A model generated the notes under the pieces. The model worked only from the letters and a program-made list of their open reading frames with translations, did not search any database and had not been told where the DNA came from. Positions 24,781 through 38,105 of a DNA stretch of 64,000 bases are shown piece after piece; positions within the stretch are counted from its first letter, which is position 1; the number at the start of each line of letters is the position of its first letter. Position numbers and translations under genes: made by a program. Origin of the DNA: Amblyomma americanum (lineage: Eukaryota; Arthropoda; Arachnida; Ixodida; Ixodidae); the NCBI RefSeq assembly GCF_052857255.1, contig NC_135504.1:141510121-141574120 (forward strand), in the 5' to 3' direction.

Positions 24781-27370
24781 CGTTGGAGAAACTCCGCGTT
24801 GGAGAAACTCTGCGTTGGAGAAAGTCCGCGTTGGAGAAAGTCCGCGTTGGTGAGAGTCCGCGATGGAGAAACTCCGCGCTGGAGAAACTACGCGTTTGAG
24901 AAACTCCGAACTGGAGAAACTCCGCGATGGAGACAATCCGCGCTGGAGAAACTCCGCGCTGAAGAAACTCCGTGTAGGAGAAACTCCGTGTTGGAGAAAC
25001 TCCGCGTTGGAGAAACTCCGCTTTGGAGAAAGTCCGCGTTGGAGAAAGTCCGCGTTGGAGAGTCCGCGATGGAGAAACTCCGCGCTGGAGAAAAATCGGG
25101 CTGGAGAAACTCCGTGTTGGAGAAACTCCGCGTTTGAGAAACTCCGAACTGGAGAAGCTCCGCGCTGGAGATTCTCCGCGGTGGAGAAACTCCGCGCTGG
25201 AGAAACTCCGTGTTGGAGAAACTCTGTGTTGGAGAAATTCCGCCTTGGAGAAACTTCGCTTTGAAGAAACGGCGCGTTAGAGAAACTCCGCGCTTGAAAC
25301 ACACCGCGCTGGAGAAACTCCGCGTTAGAGAAAGTCCGCGTCGGAGAAGGTCCGCGTTGGAGAAAGTCCGCGTTGGAGAAAATCCGTGTTGTAGAAACTC
25401 CGCCTTGGAGAAACTTCGCGTTGAAGAAACGGCGCGTTGGAAAAACTCCGCGTTCGAGAAACTCCGCGCTTGAAACACACCGCGCTGGAGAAACTCCGCG
25501 TTGGAGAAAGTCCGCGTCGGAGAAGGTCCGCGTTGGAGAAACTCCGCGTTGGAGAAACTCCGTGTTGTAGAAACTCCGCTTTGGAGAAACTTCGCGTTGA
25601 AGAAACGGCGCGTTGGAGATTCTCCGCGTTGGAGAAACTCCGCACTTGAAACACACCTCGCTGGAGAAACTCCGCGTTGGAGAAAGTCCGCGTTGGAGAA
25701 GGTCCGCGTTGGAGAAAGTCCGCGTTGGAGAAAGTCCGCGTTGGAGAAACTCCGTGTTGAAGAAAGTCCGCGTTGGAGAAAATCCGCGCTGGAGAAACTC
25801 CGCGTTGTATAAACTCCGCGATGAAGAAAGTCCGCGACGGACAAACTCCGCGATGGAGAAACTCCGCGTTGGAGAAAAGTCCGCTCTGGAGAAACTCTAC
25901 GCTGGAGAAACTCCGCGATGGAGACACTCCGCGCTGGAGAAACTCCGCGCTGGAGAAACTCCGTGTTGGGGAAACTTCGCGTTGGAGAAACGGTGCGTTG
26001 GAGAAGCTCCGCGTTGGAGAAACTCCGCGCTTGAAACACACCACGGTGGAGAAACTCCGCGTTGGAGAAAGTCCGCGTTGGAGAAGGTCCGCGCTGGAGA
26101 AAGTCCGCGTTGGAGAAAGTCCGCGCTGGAGAAACTCCGCGTTGTATAAACTCCGCGCTGGAGAAACTCCGCGATGAAGAAAATCCGCGACGGACAAACT
26201 CCGCGATGGAGAAACTCCGCGTTGGAGAAAAGTCCGCTCTGGAGAAACTCTACGCTGGAGAAACTCCGCGCTGGAGCAACTCCGCGTTGGAGAAACTCCG
26301 CGCTGGAGAAACTCCGTGTTGCATAAAATCTGCGCTGGAGAAACTCCGGGCTGGAGAAACTCCGCGCTGGAGAAACTCCGTGCTGGACAAACTCCGCGCT
26401 GGAGAAACTTCGCGTTGGAGAAACTTCGCGTTGGAGAAACTCCGCGTTGGAGAAACTCCGCGTTGGAGAAAGTCCGCGTTGGAGAAATTCCGCGTTGGAG
26501 AGAGTCTGCGATGGAGAAATTCCGCGCTGGAGAAACTCCGCGTTTGAGAAACTCCGAACTCTAGAAACTCCGCGATGGAGACACTCCGCGCTGGAGAAAC
26601 TCCGCGTTGGAGAAAGTCCGCGTTGGAGAAGATCCGCGTTGGAGAAAGTCCGCGTTGGAGAAAGTCCGCGTTGGAGAAACTCCGCGTTGAAGAAAGTCCG
26701 CGTTGGAGAAAGTCCGCGCTGGAGAAACTCCGCGTTGTATAAACTCCGCGATGAAGAAAGTCCGCGACGGACAAACTCCGCGATGGAGAAACTCCGCGTT
26801 GGAGAAAAGACCGCTCTGGAGAAATTCTACCCTGGAGAAACTCCGCGCTGTAGCAACTCCGCGTTGGAGAAACTCCGCGCTGGAGAAACTCCGTGCTGGA
26901 CAAACTCCGCGCTGGAGAAACTCCGTGTTGGAGAAACTCCGCGCTGGAGAAACTTCGCGTTGGAGAAACTGCGCGTTGGAGAAACTTCGCTTTGAAGAAA
27001 CGGCGCGGTTGAGAAACTCCGCGTTAGAGAAACTCCGCGCTTGAAACACACCGCGCTGGAGAAACTCCGCGTTGGAGAAAGTCCGCGTTGGAGAAGGTCC
27101 GCGTTGGAGAAAGTCCACGTTGGAGAAAGTCCGCGTTGGAGAAACTCCGCGTTCAAGAAAGTCCGCGTTGGAGAAAGTCCGCGCTGGAGAAACTCCGCGT
27201 TGTATAAACTCCGCGCTGGAGAAACTCCGCGATGGAGAACCTCCGCGACAGACAAACTCCGCGATGGAGAAACTCCGCGTTGGAGAAAAGTCCGCTCTGG
27301 AGAAACTCTACGCTGAAGAAACTCCGCGCTAGAGAAACTCCGTGCTGCATAAAATCTGCGCTGGAGAAAC
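24781..27370. repeat. 2.55-kb tandem HOR, unit 2
   Basis: This is the second copy of 22235-24780. Near 27149 it carries about five extra monomers (80 bp) compared with unit 1 near 24587, after which the order realigns through the gacagacaaactccgcg variant (24604 and 27246). Confidence 0.8.
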
Positions 27371-29369
27371 TCCGGGCTGGAGAAACTCCGTGTTGGAGAA
27401 TCTCCGCGCTGGAGAAACTTCGCGTTGGAGAAACTGCGCGTTGGAGAAACTCCGCGTTGGAGAAAGTCCGCGTTGGAGAAAGTCCGCGTTGGAGAAAGTC
27501 CGCGTTGGAGAGTGTCCGCGATAGAGAAACTCCGCGCTGGAGAAACTCCGTGGTGGGGAAACTTCGCGTAGGAGAAACGGCGCGTTGGAGAAGCTCCGCG
27601 TTGGAGAAACACCGCGCTTGAAACACACCGCGCTGGAGAAACTCCGCGTAGGAGAAAGTCCGCGTTGGAGAAGGTCCGCGTTGGAGAAAGTCCGCGTTGG
27701 AGAAAGTCCGCGCTGGAGAAACTGCGCGTTGGAGAAACTGCGCGTTGGAGAAACTCCGCGTTGGAGAAACTCTGCGTTGGAGAAAGTCTGCGTTGGAGAA
27801 AGTCCGCGTTGGTGAGAGTCCGCGATGGAGAAACTCCGCGCTGGAGAAACTACGCGTTTGAGAAACTCCGAACTGGAGAAACTCCGCGATGGAGACAATC
27901 CGCGCTGGAGAAACTCCGCGCTGAAGAAACTCCGTGTAGGAGAAACTCCGTGTTGGAGAAACTCCGCGTTGGAGAAACTCCGCTTTGGAGAAAGTCCGCG
28001 TTGGAGAAAGTCCGCGTTGGAGAGTCCGCGATGGAGAAACTCCGCGCTGGAGAAAAATCGGGCTGGAGAAACTCCGTGTTGGAGAAACTCCGCGTTTGAG
28101 AAACTCCGAACTGGAGAAGCTCCGCGCTGGAGATTCTCCGCGGTGGAGAAACTCCGCCCTGGAGAAACTCCGTGTTGGAGAAACTCTGTGTTGGAGAAAT
28201 TCCGCCTTGGAGAAACTTCGCTTTGAAGAAACGGCGCGTTGGAGAAACTCCGCGTTAGAGAAACTCCGCGCTTGAAACACACCGCGCTGGAGAAACTCCG
28301 CGTTAGAGAAAGTCCGCGTCGGAGAAGGTCCGCGTTGGAGAAAGTCCGCGTTGGAGAGTGTCCGCGATGGAGAAACTCCGCGCTGGAGAAACTCCGTGGT
28401 GGGGAAACTTCGCGTAGGAGAATCGGCGCGTTGGAGAAGCTCCGCGTTGGAGAAACACCGCGCTTGAAACACACCGCGCTGGAGAAACTCCGCGTAGGAG
28501 AAAGTCCGCGTTGGAGAAAGTCCGCGTTGGAGAGTCCGCGATGGAGAAACTCCGCGCTGGAGAAAAATCGGGCTGGAGAAACTCCGTGTTGGAGAAACTC
28601 CGCGTTTGAGAAACTCCGAACTGGAGAAGCTCCGCGCTGGAGATTCTCCGCGGTGGAGAAACTCCGCGCTGGAGAAAGTCCGCGTTGGAGAAATTCCGCG
28701 TTGGAGAGAGTCTGCGATGGAAAAATTTCGCGCTGGAGAAACTCCGCGTTTGAGAAACTCCGAACTCTAGAAACTCCGCGATGGAGACACTCCGCGCTGG
28801 AGAAACTCCGCGTTGGAGAAAGTCCGCTTTGGAGAAGATCCGCGTTGGAGAAAGTCCGCGTTGGAGAAAGTCCGCGTCGGAGAAGGTCCGCGTTGGAGAA
28901 ACTCCGCGTTGGAGAAACTCCGTGTTGTAGAAACTCCGCTTTGGAGAAACTTCGCATTAAAGAAACGGCGCGTTGGAGATTCTCCGCGTTGGAGAAACTC
29001 CGCACTTGAAACACACCTCGCTGGAGAAACTCCGCGTTGGAGAAAGTCCGCGTTGGAGAAGGTCCGCGTTGGAGAAAGTCCGCGTTGGAGAAAGTCCGCG
29101 TTGGAGAAACTCCGCGTTGAAGAAAGTCCGCGTTGGAGAAAGTCCGCGCTGGAGAAACTCCGCGTTGTATAAACTCCGCGATGAAGAAAGTCCGCGACGG
29201 ACAAACTCCGCGATGGAGAAACTCCGCGTTGGAGAAAAGTCCGCTCTGGAGAAACTCTACGCTGGAGAAACTCCGCGATGGAGACACTCCGCGCTTGAGA
29301 AATTCCGCGCTGGAGAAACTCCGCGCTGGAGAAACTCCGTGTTGGGGAAACTTCGCGTTGGAGAAACGG
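27371..29369. repeat. Satellite mosaic between duplicated blocks
   Basis: This is pure 16-bp satellite with no gene. Runs of monomers resemble parts of 22.2-23.0 kb (the tacgcgtttgagaaactcc to aaaaatcgggctgg series at about 27850-28060) and then repeat internally: the aatcgggctggagaaactcc series near 28060 recurs near 28567. It reads as patches copied from neighbouring units. Confidence 0.65.
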
Positions 29370-32300
29370 TGCGTTGGAGAAGCTCCGCGTTGGAGAAACT
29401 CCGCGCTTGAAACACACCACGGTGGAGAAACTCCGCGTTGGAGAAAGTCCGCGTTGGAGAAGGTCCGCGCTGGAGAAAGTCCGCGTTGGAGAAAGACCGC
29501 GCTGGAGAAACTCCGAACTGGAGAAACTCCGTGTTGGAGAAACTCTGTGTTGGAGAAATTCCGCCTTGGAGAAACTTCGCTTTGAAGAAACGGCGCGTTG
29601 GAGAAACTCCGCGTTAGAGAAACTCCGCGCTTGAAACACACCGTGCTGGAGAAACTCCGCGTTAGAGAAAGTCCGCGTCGGAGAAGGTCCGCGTTGGAGA
29701 AAGTCCGCGTTGGAGAGTGTCCGCGATGGAGAAACTCCGCGCTGGAGAAATTCCGTGGTGGGGAAACTTCGCGTAGGAGAAACGGCGCGTTGGAGAAGCT
29801 CCGCGTTGGAGAAACACCGCGCTTGAAACACACCGCGCTGGAGAAACTCCGCGTAGGAGAAAGTCCGCGTTGGAGAAGTTCCGCGTTGGAGAAAGTCCGC
29901 GTTGGAGAAAGTCCGCGCTGGAGAAACTGCGCGTTGGAGAAACTGCGCGTTTGAGAAACTCCGCGTTGGAGAAACTCTGCGTTGGAGAAAGTCCGCGTTG
30001 GAGAAAGTCCGCGTTGGTGAGAGTCCGCGATGGAGAAACTCCGCGCTGGAGAAACTACGCGTTTGAGAAACTCCGAACTGGAGAAACTCCGCGATGGAGA
30101 CAATCCGCGCTGGAGAAACTCCGCGCTGAAGAAACTCCGTGTAGGAGAAACTTCGTGTTGGAGAAACTCCGCGTTGGAGAAACTCCGCTTTGGAGAAAGT
30201 CCGCGTTGGAGAAAGTCCGCGTTGGAGAGTCCGCGATGGAGAAACTCCGCGCTGGAGAAAAATCGGGCTGGAGAAACTCCCTGTTGGAGAAACTCCGCGT
30301 TTGAGAAACTCCGAACTGGAGAAGCTCCGCGCTAGAGATTCTCAGCGGTGGAGAAACTCCGCGCTGGAGAAAGTCCGCGTTGGAGAAATTCCGCGTTGGA
30401 GAGAGTCTGCGATGGAGAAATTCCGCGCTGGAGAAACTCCGCGTTTGAGAAACTCCGAACTCTAGAAACTCCGCGATGGAGACACTCCGCGCTGGAGAAA
30501 CTCCGCGTTGGAGAAAGTCCGCTTTGGAGAAGATCCGCGTTGGAGAAAGTCCGCGTTGGAGAAAGTCCGCGTTGGAGAAACTCCGCGTTGAAGAAAGTCC
30601 GCGTTGGAGAAAGTCCGCGCTGGAGAAACTCCGCGTTGTATAAACTCCGCGATGAAGAAAGTCCGCGACGGACAAACTCCGCGATGGAGAAACTCCGCGT
30701 TGGAGAAAAGACCGCTCTGGAGAAACTCTACACTGGAGAAACTCCGCGCTGTAGCAACTCCGCGTTGGAGAAACTCCGCGCTGGAGAAACTCCGTGCTGG
30801 ACAAACTCCGCGCTGGAGAAACTCCGTGTTGGAGAAACTCCGCGCTGGAGAAACTTCGCGTTGGAGAAACTGCGCGTTGGAGAAACTTCGCTTTGAAGAA
30901 ACGGCGCGTTGGAGAAACTCCGCGTTAGAGAAACTCCGCGCTTGAAACACACCGCGCTGGAGAAACTCCGCGTTGGAGAAAGTCCGCGTCGGAGAAGGTC
31001 CGCGTTGGAGAAAGTCCGCGTTGGAGAAAATCCGTGATGTAGAAACTCCGCCTTGGAGAAACTTCGCGTTGAAGAAACGGCGCGTTGGAGATACTCCGCG
31101 TTGGAGAAACTACGCGCTTGAAACACACCGCGCTGGAGAAACTCCGCGTTGGAGAAAGTCCGCGTTGGAGAAGGTCCGCGTTGGAGAAAGTCCGCGTTGG
31201 AGAAAGTCCGCGTTGGAGAAACTCCGCGTTGAATAAAGTCCGCGTTGGAGAAAGTCCGCGCTGGAGAAACTGCGCGTTGGAGAAACTGCGCGTTGGAGAA
31301 ACTCCGCGTTGGAGAAACTCTGCGTTGGAGAAAGTCCGCGTTGGAGAAAGTCCGCGTTGGTGAGAGTCCGCGATGGAGAAACTCCGCGCTGGAGAAACTA
31401 CGCGTTTGAGAAACTCCGAACTGGAGAAACTCCGCGATGGAGACAATCCGCGCTGGATGAACTCCGCGCTGAAGAAACTCCGTGTAGGAGAAACTCCGTG
31501 TTGGAGAAACTCCGCGTTGGAGAAACTCCGCTTTGGAGAAAGTCCGCGTTGGAGAAAGTCCGCGTTGGAGAGTCCGCGATGGAGAAACTCCGCGCTGGAG
31601 AAAAATCGGGCTGGAGAAACTCCGTGTTGGAGAAACTCCGCGTTTGAGAAACTCCGAACTGGAGAAGCTCCGCGCTGGAGATTCTCCGCGGTGGAGAAAC
31701 TCCGCGCTGGAGAAACTCCGTGTTGGAGAAACTCTGTGTTGGAGAAATTCCGCCTTGGAGAAACTTCGCTTTGAAGAAACGGCGCGTTGGAGAAACTCCG
31801 CGTTAGAGAAACTCCGCGCTTGAAACACACCGCGCTGGAGAAACTCCGCGTTAGAGAAAGTCCGCGTCGGAGAAGGTCCGCGTTGGAGAAAGTCCGCGTT
31901 GGAGAAAATCCGTGTTGTAGAAACTCCGCCTTGGAGAAACTTCGCGTTGAAGAAACGGCGCGTTGGAAAAACTCCGCGTTCGAGAAACTCCGCGCTTGAA
32001 ACACACCGCGCTGGAGAAACTACGCGTTGGAGAAAGTGCGCGTCGGAGAAGATCCGCGTTGGAGAAACTCCGCGTTGGAGAAACTCCGTGTTGTAGAAAC
32101 TCCGCTTTGGAGAAACTTCGCGTTGAAGAAACGGCGCGTTGGAGATTCTCCGCGTTGGAGAAACTCCGCACTTGAAACACACCTCGGTGGAGAAACTCCG
32201 CGTTGGAGAAAGTCCGCGTTGGAGAAGGTCCGCGTTGGAGAAAGTCCGCGTTGGAGAAAGTCCGCGTTGGAGAAACTCCGCGTTGAAGAAAGTCCGCGTT

Positions 32301-35300
32301 GGAGAAAGTCCGCGCTGGAGAAACTCCGCGTTGTATAAACTCCGCGATGAAGAAAGTCCGCGACGGACAAACTCCGCGATGTAGAAACTCCGCGTTGGAG
32401 AAAAGTCCGCTCTGGAGAAACTCTACGCTGGAGAAACTCCGCGATGGAGACACTCCGCGCTGGAGAAACTCCGCGCTGGAGAAACTCCGTGTTGGGGAAA
32501 CTTCGCGTTGGAGAAACGGTGCGTTGGAGAAGCTCCGCGTGGGAGAAACTCCGCGCTTGAAACACACCACGGTGGAGAAACTCCGCGTCGGAGAAAGTCC
32601 GCGTTGGAGAAGGTCCGCGCTGGAGAAAGTCCGCGTTGGAGAAAGACCGCGCTGGAGAAACTCCGCGTTGTATAAACTCCGAGCTGGAGAAACTCCGCGA
32701 TGAAGAAAATCCGCGACGGACAAACTCCGCGATGGAGAAACTCCGCGTTGGAGAAAAGTCCGCTCTGGAGAAACTCTACGCTGGAGAAACTCCGCGCTGG
32801 AGCAACTCCGCGTTGGAGAAACTCCGCGCTGGAGAAACTCCGTGCTGCATAAAATCTGCGCTGGAGAAACTCCGGGCTGGAGAAACTCCGCGCTGGAGAA
32901 ACTCCGTGCTGGACAAACTCCGCGCTGGAGAAACTTCGCGTTGGAGAAACTGCGCGTTGGAGAAACTCCGCGTTGGAGAAAGTCCGCGTTGGAGAAATTC
33001 CGCGTTGGAGAGAGTCTGCGATGGAGAAATTCCGCGCTGGAGAAACTCCGCGTTTGAGAAACTCCGAACTCTAGAAACTCCGCGATGGAGACACTCCGCG
33101 CTGGAGAAACTCCGCGTTGGAGAAAGTCCGCGTTGGAGAAGATCCGCGTTGGAGAAAGTCCGCGTTGGAGAAAGTCCGCGTTGGAGAAACTCCGCGTTGA
33201 AGAAAGTCCGCGTTGGAGAAAGTCCGCGCTGGAGAAACTCCGCGTTGTATAAACTCCGCGATGAAGAAAGTCCGCGACGGACAAACTCCGCGATGGAGAA
33301 ACTCCGCGTTGGAGAAAAGACCGCTCTGGAGAAATTCTACACTGGAGAAACTCCGCGCTGTAGCAACTCCGCGTTGGAGAAACTCCGCGCTGGAGAAACT
33401 CCGTGCTGGACAAATTCTGCGCTGGAGAAACTCCGTGTTGGAGAAACTCTGCGCTGGAGAAACTTCGCGTTGGAGAAACTGCGCGTTGGAGAAACTTCGC
33501 TTTGAAGAAACGGCGCGTTGGAGAAACTCCGCGTTAGAGAAACTCCGCGCTTGAAACACACCGTGCTGGAGAGACTCCGCGTTGGAGAAAGACCGCGTTG
33601 GAGAAGGTCCGCGTTGGAGAAAGTCCACGTTGGAGAAAGTCCGCGTTGGAGAAACTCCGCGTTCAAGAAAGTCCGCGTTGGAGAAAGTCCGCGCTGGAGA
33701 AACTCCGCGTTGTATAAACTCCGCGCTGGAGAAACTCCGCGATGGAGAACCTCCGCGACGGACAAACTCCGCGATGGAGAAACTCCGCGTTGGAGAAAAG
33801 TCCGCTCTGGAGAAACTCTACGCTGAAGAAACTCCGCGCTAGAGCAACTCCGCGTTCGAGAAACTCCGCGCTGGAGAAACTCCGTGCTGCATAAAATCTG
33901 CGCTGGAGAAACTCCGGGCTGGAGAAACTCCGTGTTGGAGAAACTCCGCGCTGGAGAAACTTCGCGTTGGAGAAACTGCGCGTTGGAGAAACTCCGCGTT
34001 GGAGAAAGTCCGCGTTGGAGAAAGTCCGCGTTGGAGAGTGTCCGCGATGGAGAAACTCCGCGCTGGAGAAACTCCGTGGTGGGGAAACTTAGCGTAGGAG
34101 AAACGGCGCGTTGGAGAAGCTCCGCGTTGGAGAAACACCGCGCTTGAAACACACCGCGCTGGAGAAACTCCGCGTAGGAGAAAGTCCGCGTTGGAGAAGG
34201 TCCGCGTTGGAGAAAGTCCGCGTTGGAGAAAGTCCGCGCTGGAGAAACTGCGCGTTGGAGAAACTGCGCGTTGGAGAAACTCCGCGTTGGAGAAACTCTG
34301 CGTTGGAGAAAGTCCGCGTTGGAGAAAGTCCGCGTTGGTGAGAGTCCGCGATGTAGAAACTCCGCGCTGGAGAAACTACGCGTTTGAGAAACTCCGAACT
34401 AGAGAAACTCCGCGATGGAGACAATCCGCGCTGGAGAAACTCCGCACTGAAGAAACTCCGTGTAGGAGAAACTCCGTGTTGGAGAAACTCCGCGTTGGAG
34501 AAACTCCGCTTTGGAGAAAGTCCGCGTTGGAGAAAGTCCGCGTTGGAGAGTCCGCGATGGAGAAACTCCGCACTGGAGAAAAATCGGGCTGGAGAAAATC
34601 CGTGTTGGAGAAACTCCGCGTTGGAGCAACTCCGCGCTGGAGAAACTCCGTGCTGGACAAACTCCGCGCTGGAGAAACTCCGTGTTGGAGAAACTCCGCG
34701 CTGGAGAAACTTCGCGTTGGAGAAACTGCGCGTTGGAGAAACTTCGCTTTGAAGAAACGGCGCGTTGGAGAAACTCCGCGTTAGAGAAACTCCGCGCTTG
34801 AAACACACCGCGCTGGAGAAACTCCGCGTTGGAGAAAGTCCGCGTCGGAGAAGGTCCGCGTTGGAGAAAGTCCGCGTTGGAGAAAATCCGTGATGTAGAA
34901 ACTCCGCCTTGGAGAAACTTCGCGTTGAAGAAACGGCGCGTTGGAGATACTCCGCGTTGGAGAAACTACGCGCTTGAAACACCGCGCTGGAGAAACTCCG
35001 CGTTGGAGAAAGTCCGCGTTGGAGAAGGTCCGCGTTGGAGAAAGTCCGCGTTGGAGAAAGTCCGCGTTGGAGAAACTCCGCGTTGAAGAAAGTCCGCGCT
35101 GGAGAAACTCCGCGTTGTATAAACTCCGCGCTGGAGAAACTCCGCGATGGAGAACCTCCGCGACGGACAAACTCCGCGATGGAGAAACTCCGCGTTGGAG
35201 AAAAGTCAGCTCTGGAGAAACTCTACGCTGAAGAAACTCCGCGCTAGAGCAACTCCGCGTTCGAGAAACTCCGCGCTGGAGAAACTCCGTGCTGCATAAA

Positions 35301-38105
35301 ATCTGCGCTGGAGAAACTCCGGGCTGGAGAAACTCCGTGTTGGAGAAACTCCGCGCTGGAGAAACTTCGCGTTGGAGAAACTGCGCGTTGGAGAAACTCC
35401 GCGTTGGAGAAAGTCCGCGTTGGAGAAAGTCCGCGTTGGAGAGTGTCCGCGATGGAGAAACTCCGCGCTGGAGAAACTCCGTGGTAGGGAAACTTCGCGT
35501 AGGAGAAACGGCGCGTTGGAGAAGCTCCGCGTTGGAGAAACTCCGCGCTTGAAACACACCACGGTGGAGAAACTCCGCGTTGGAGAAAGTCCGCGTTGGA
35601 GAAGGTCCGCGTTGGAGAAAGTCCGCGTTGGAGAAAGTCCGCGCTGGAGAAACTCCGCGTTGTATAAACTCCGCGCTGGAGAAACTCCGCGATGAAGAAA
35701 ATCTGCGCTGGAGAAACTCCGGGCTGGAGAAACTCCGCGCTGGAGAAACTCCGTGCTGGACAAACTCCGCGCTGGAGAAACTTCGCGTTGGAGAAACTGC
35801 GCGTTGGAGAAACTCCGCGTTGGAGAAACTCCGCGTGGGAGAAAGTCCGCGTTGGAGAAATTCCGCGTTGGAGAGAGTCTGCGATGGAGAAATTCCGCGC
35901 TGGAGAAACTCCGCGTTTGAGAAACTCCGAACTCTAGAAACTCCGCGATGGAGACACTCCGCGCTGGAGAAACTCCGCGTTGGAGAAAGTCCGCTTTGGA
36001 GAAGATCCGCGTTGGAGAAAGTCCGCGTTGGAGAAAGTCCGCGTTGGAGAAACTCCGCGTTGAAGAAAGTCCGTGTTGGAGAAAGTCCGCGCTGGAGAAA
36101 CTCCGCGTTGTATAAACTCCGCGATGAAGAAAGTCCGCGACGGACAAACTCCGCGATGGAGAAACTCCGCGTTGGAGAAAAGACCGTCCTGGAGAAACTC
36201 TACACTGGAGAAACTCCGCGCTGTAGCAACTCCGCGTTGGAGAAACTCCGCGCTGGAGAAACTCCGTGCTGGACAAACTCCGCGCTGGAGAAACTCCGTG
36301 TTGGAGAAACTGCGCGCTGGAGAAACTTCGCGTTGGAGAAACTGCGCGTTGGAGAAACTTCGCTTTGAAGAAACGGCGCGTTGGAAAAACTCCGCGTTAG
36401 AGAAACTCCGCGCTTGAAACACACCGCGCTGGAGAAACTCCGCGTTGGAGAAAGTCCGCGTCGGAGAAGGTCCGCGTTGGAGAAAGTCCGCGTTGGAGAA
36501 AATCCGTGATGTAGAAACTCCGCCTTGGAGAAACTTCGCGTTGAAGAAACGGCGCGTTGGAGATACTCCGCGTTGGAGAAACTACGCGCTTGAAACACAC
36601 CGCGCTGGAGAAACTCCGCGTTGGAGAAAGTCCGCGTTGGAGAAGGTCCGCGTTGGAGAAAGTCCGCGTTGGAGAAAGTCCGCGTTGGAGAAAGTCCGCG
36701 TTGAATAAAGTCCGCGTTGGAGAAAGTCCGCGCTGTAGAAACTGCGCGTTGGAGAAACTGCGCGTTGGAGAAACTCCGCGTTGGAGAAACTCTGCGTTGG
36801 AGAAAGTCCGCGTTGGAGAAAGTCCGCGTTGGTGAGAGTCCGCGATGGAGAAACTCCGCGCTGGAGAAACTACGCGTTTGAGAAACTCCGAAATGGAGAA
36901 ACTCCGCGATGGAGACAATCCGCGCTGGATGAACTCCGCGCTGAAGAAACTCCGTGTAGGAGAAACTCCGTGTTGGAGAAACTCCGCGTTGGAGAAACTC
37001 CGCTTTGGAGAAAGTCCGCGTTGGAGAAAGTCCGCGTTGGAGAGTCCGCGATGGAGAAACTCCGCGCTGGAGAAAAATCGGGCTGGAGAAAATCCGTGTT
37101 GGAGAAACTCCGCGTTGGAGCAACTCCGCGCTGGAGAAACTCCGTGCTGGACAAACTCCGCGCTGGAGAAACTCCGTGTTGGAGAAACTCCGCGCTGGAG
37201 AAACTTCGCGTTGGAGAAACTGCGCGTTGGAGAAACTTCGCTTTGAAGAAACGGCGCGTTGGAGAAACTCCGCGTTAGAGAAACTCCGCGCTTGAAACAC
37301 ACCGCGCTGGAGAAACTCCGCGTTGGAGAAAGTCCGCGTCGGAGAAGATCCGCGTTGGAGAAAGTCCGCGTTGGAGAAAATCCTTGATGTAGAAACTCCG
37401 CCTTGGAGAAACTTCGCGTTGAAGAAACGGCGCGTTGGAGATACTCCGCGTTGGAGAAACTACGCGCTTGAAACACCGCGCTGGAGAAACTCCGCGTTGG
37501 AGAAAGTCCGCGTTGGAGAAGGTCCGCGTTGGAGAAAGTCCGCGTTGGAGAAAATCCGCGTTGGAGAAACTCCGCGTTGAAGAAAGTCCGCGCTGGAGAA
37601 ACTCCGCGTTGTATAAACTCCGCGCTGGAGAAACTCCGCGATGGAGAACCTCCGCGACGGACAAACTCCGCGATGGAGAAACTCCGCGTTGGAGAAAAGT
37701 CAGCTCTGGAGAAACTCTACGCTGAAGAAACTCCGCGCTAGAGCAACTCCGCGTTCGAGAAACTCCGCGCTGGAGAAACTCCGTGCTGCATAAAATCTGC
37801 GCTGGAGAAACTCCGGGCTGGAGAAACTCCGTGTTGGAGAAACTCCGCGCTGGAGAAACTTCGCGTTGGAGAAACTGCGCGTTGGAGAAACTCCGCGTTG
37901 GAGAAAGTCCGCGTTGGAGAAAGTCCGCGTTGGAAAGTGTCCGCGATGGAGAAACTCCGCGCTGGAGAAACTCCGTGGTAGGGAAACTTCGCGTAGGAGA
38001 AACGGCGCGTTGGAGAAGCTCCGCGTTGGAGAAACTCCGCGCTTGAAACACACCACGGTGGAGAAACTCCGCGTTGGAGAAAGTCCGCGTTGGAGAAGGT
38101 CCGCG
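29370..38105. repeat. 8.7-kb duplicated block, copy A
   Basis: This block matches 40418-49150 throughout. The offset is 11048 bp up to about 42870 in copy B and 11047 bp after it. It contains the tccgtcctggag variant (36183) and other rare variants found in the same relative place in copy B. The two copies differ by few substitutions, pointing to a recent duplication or conversion. Confidence 0.85.
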
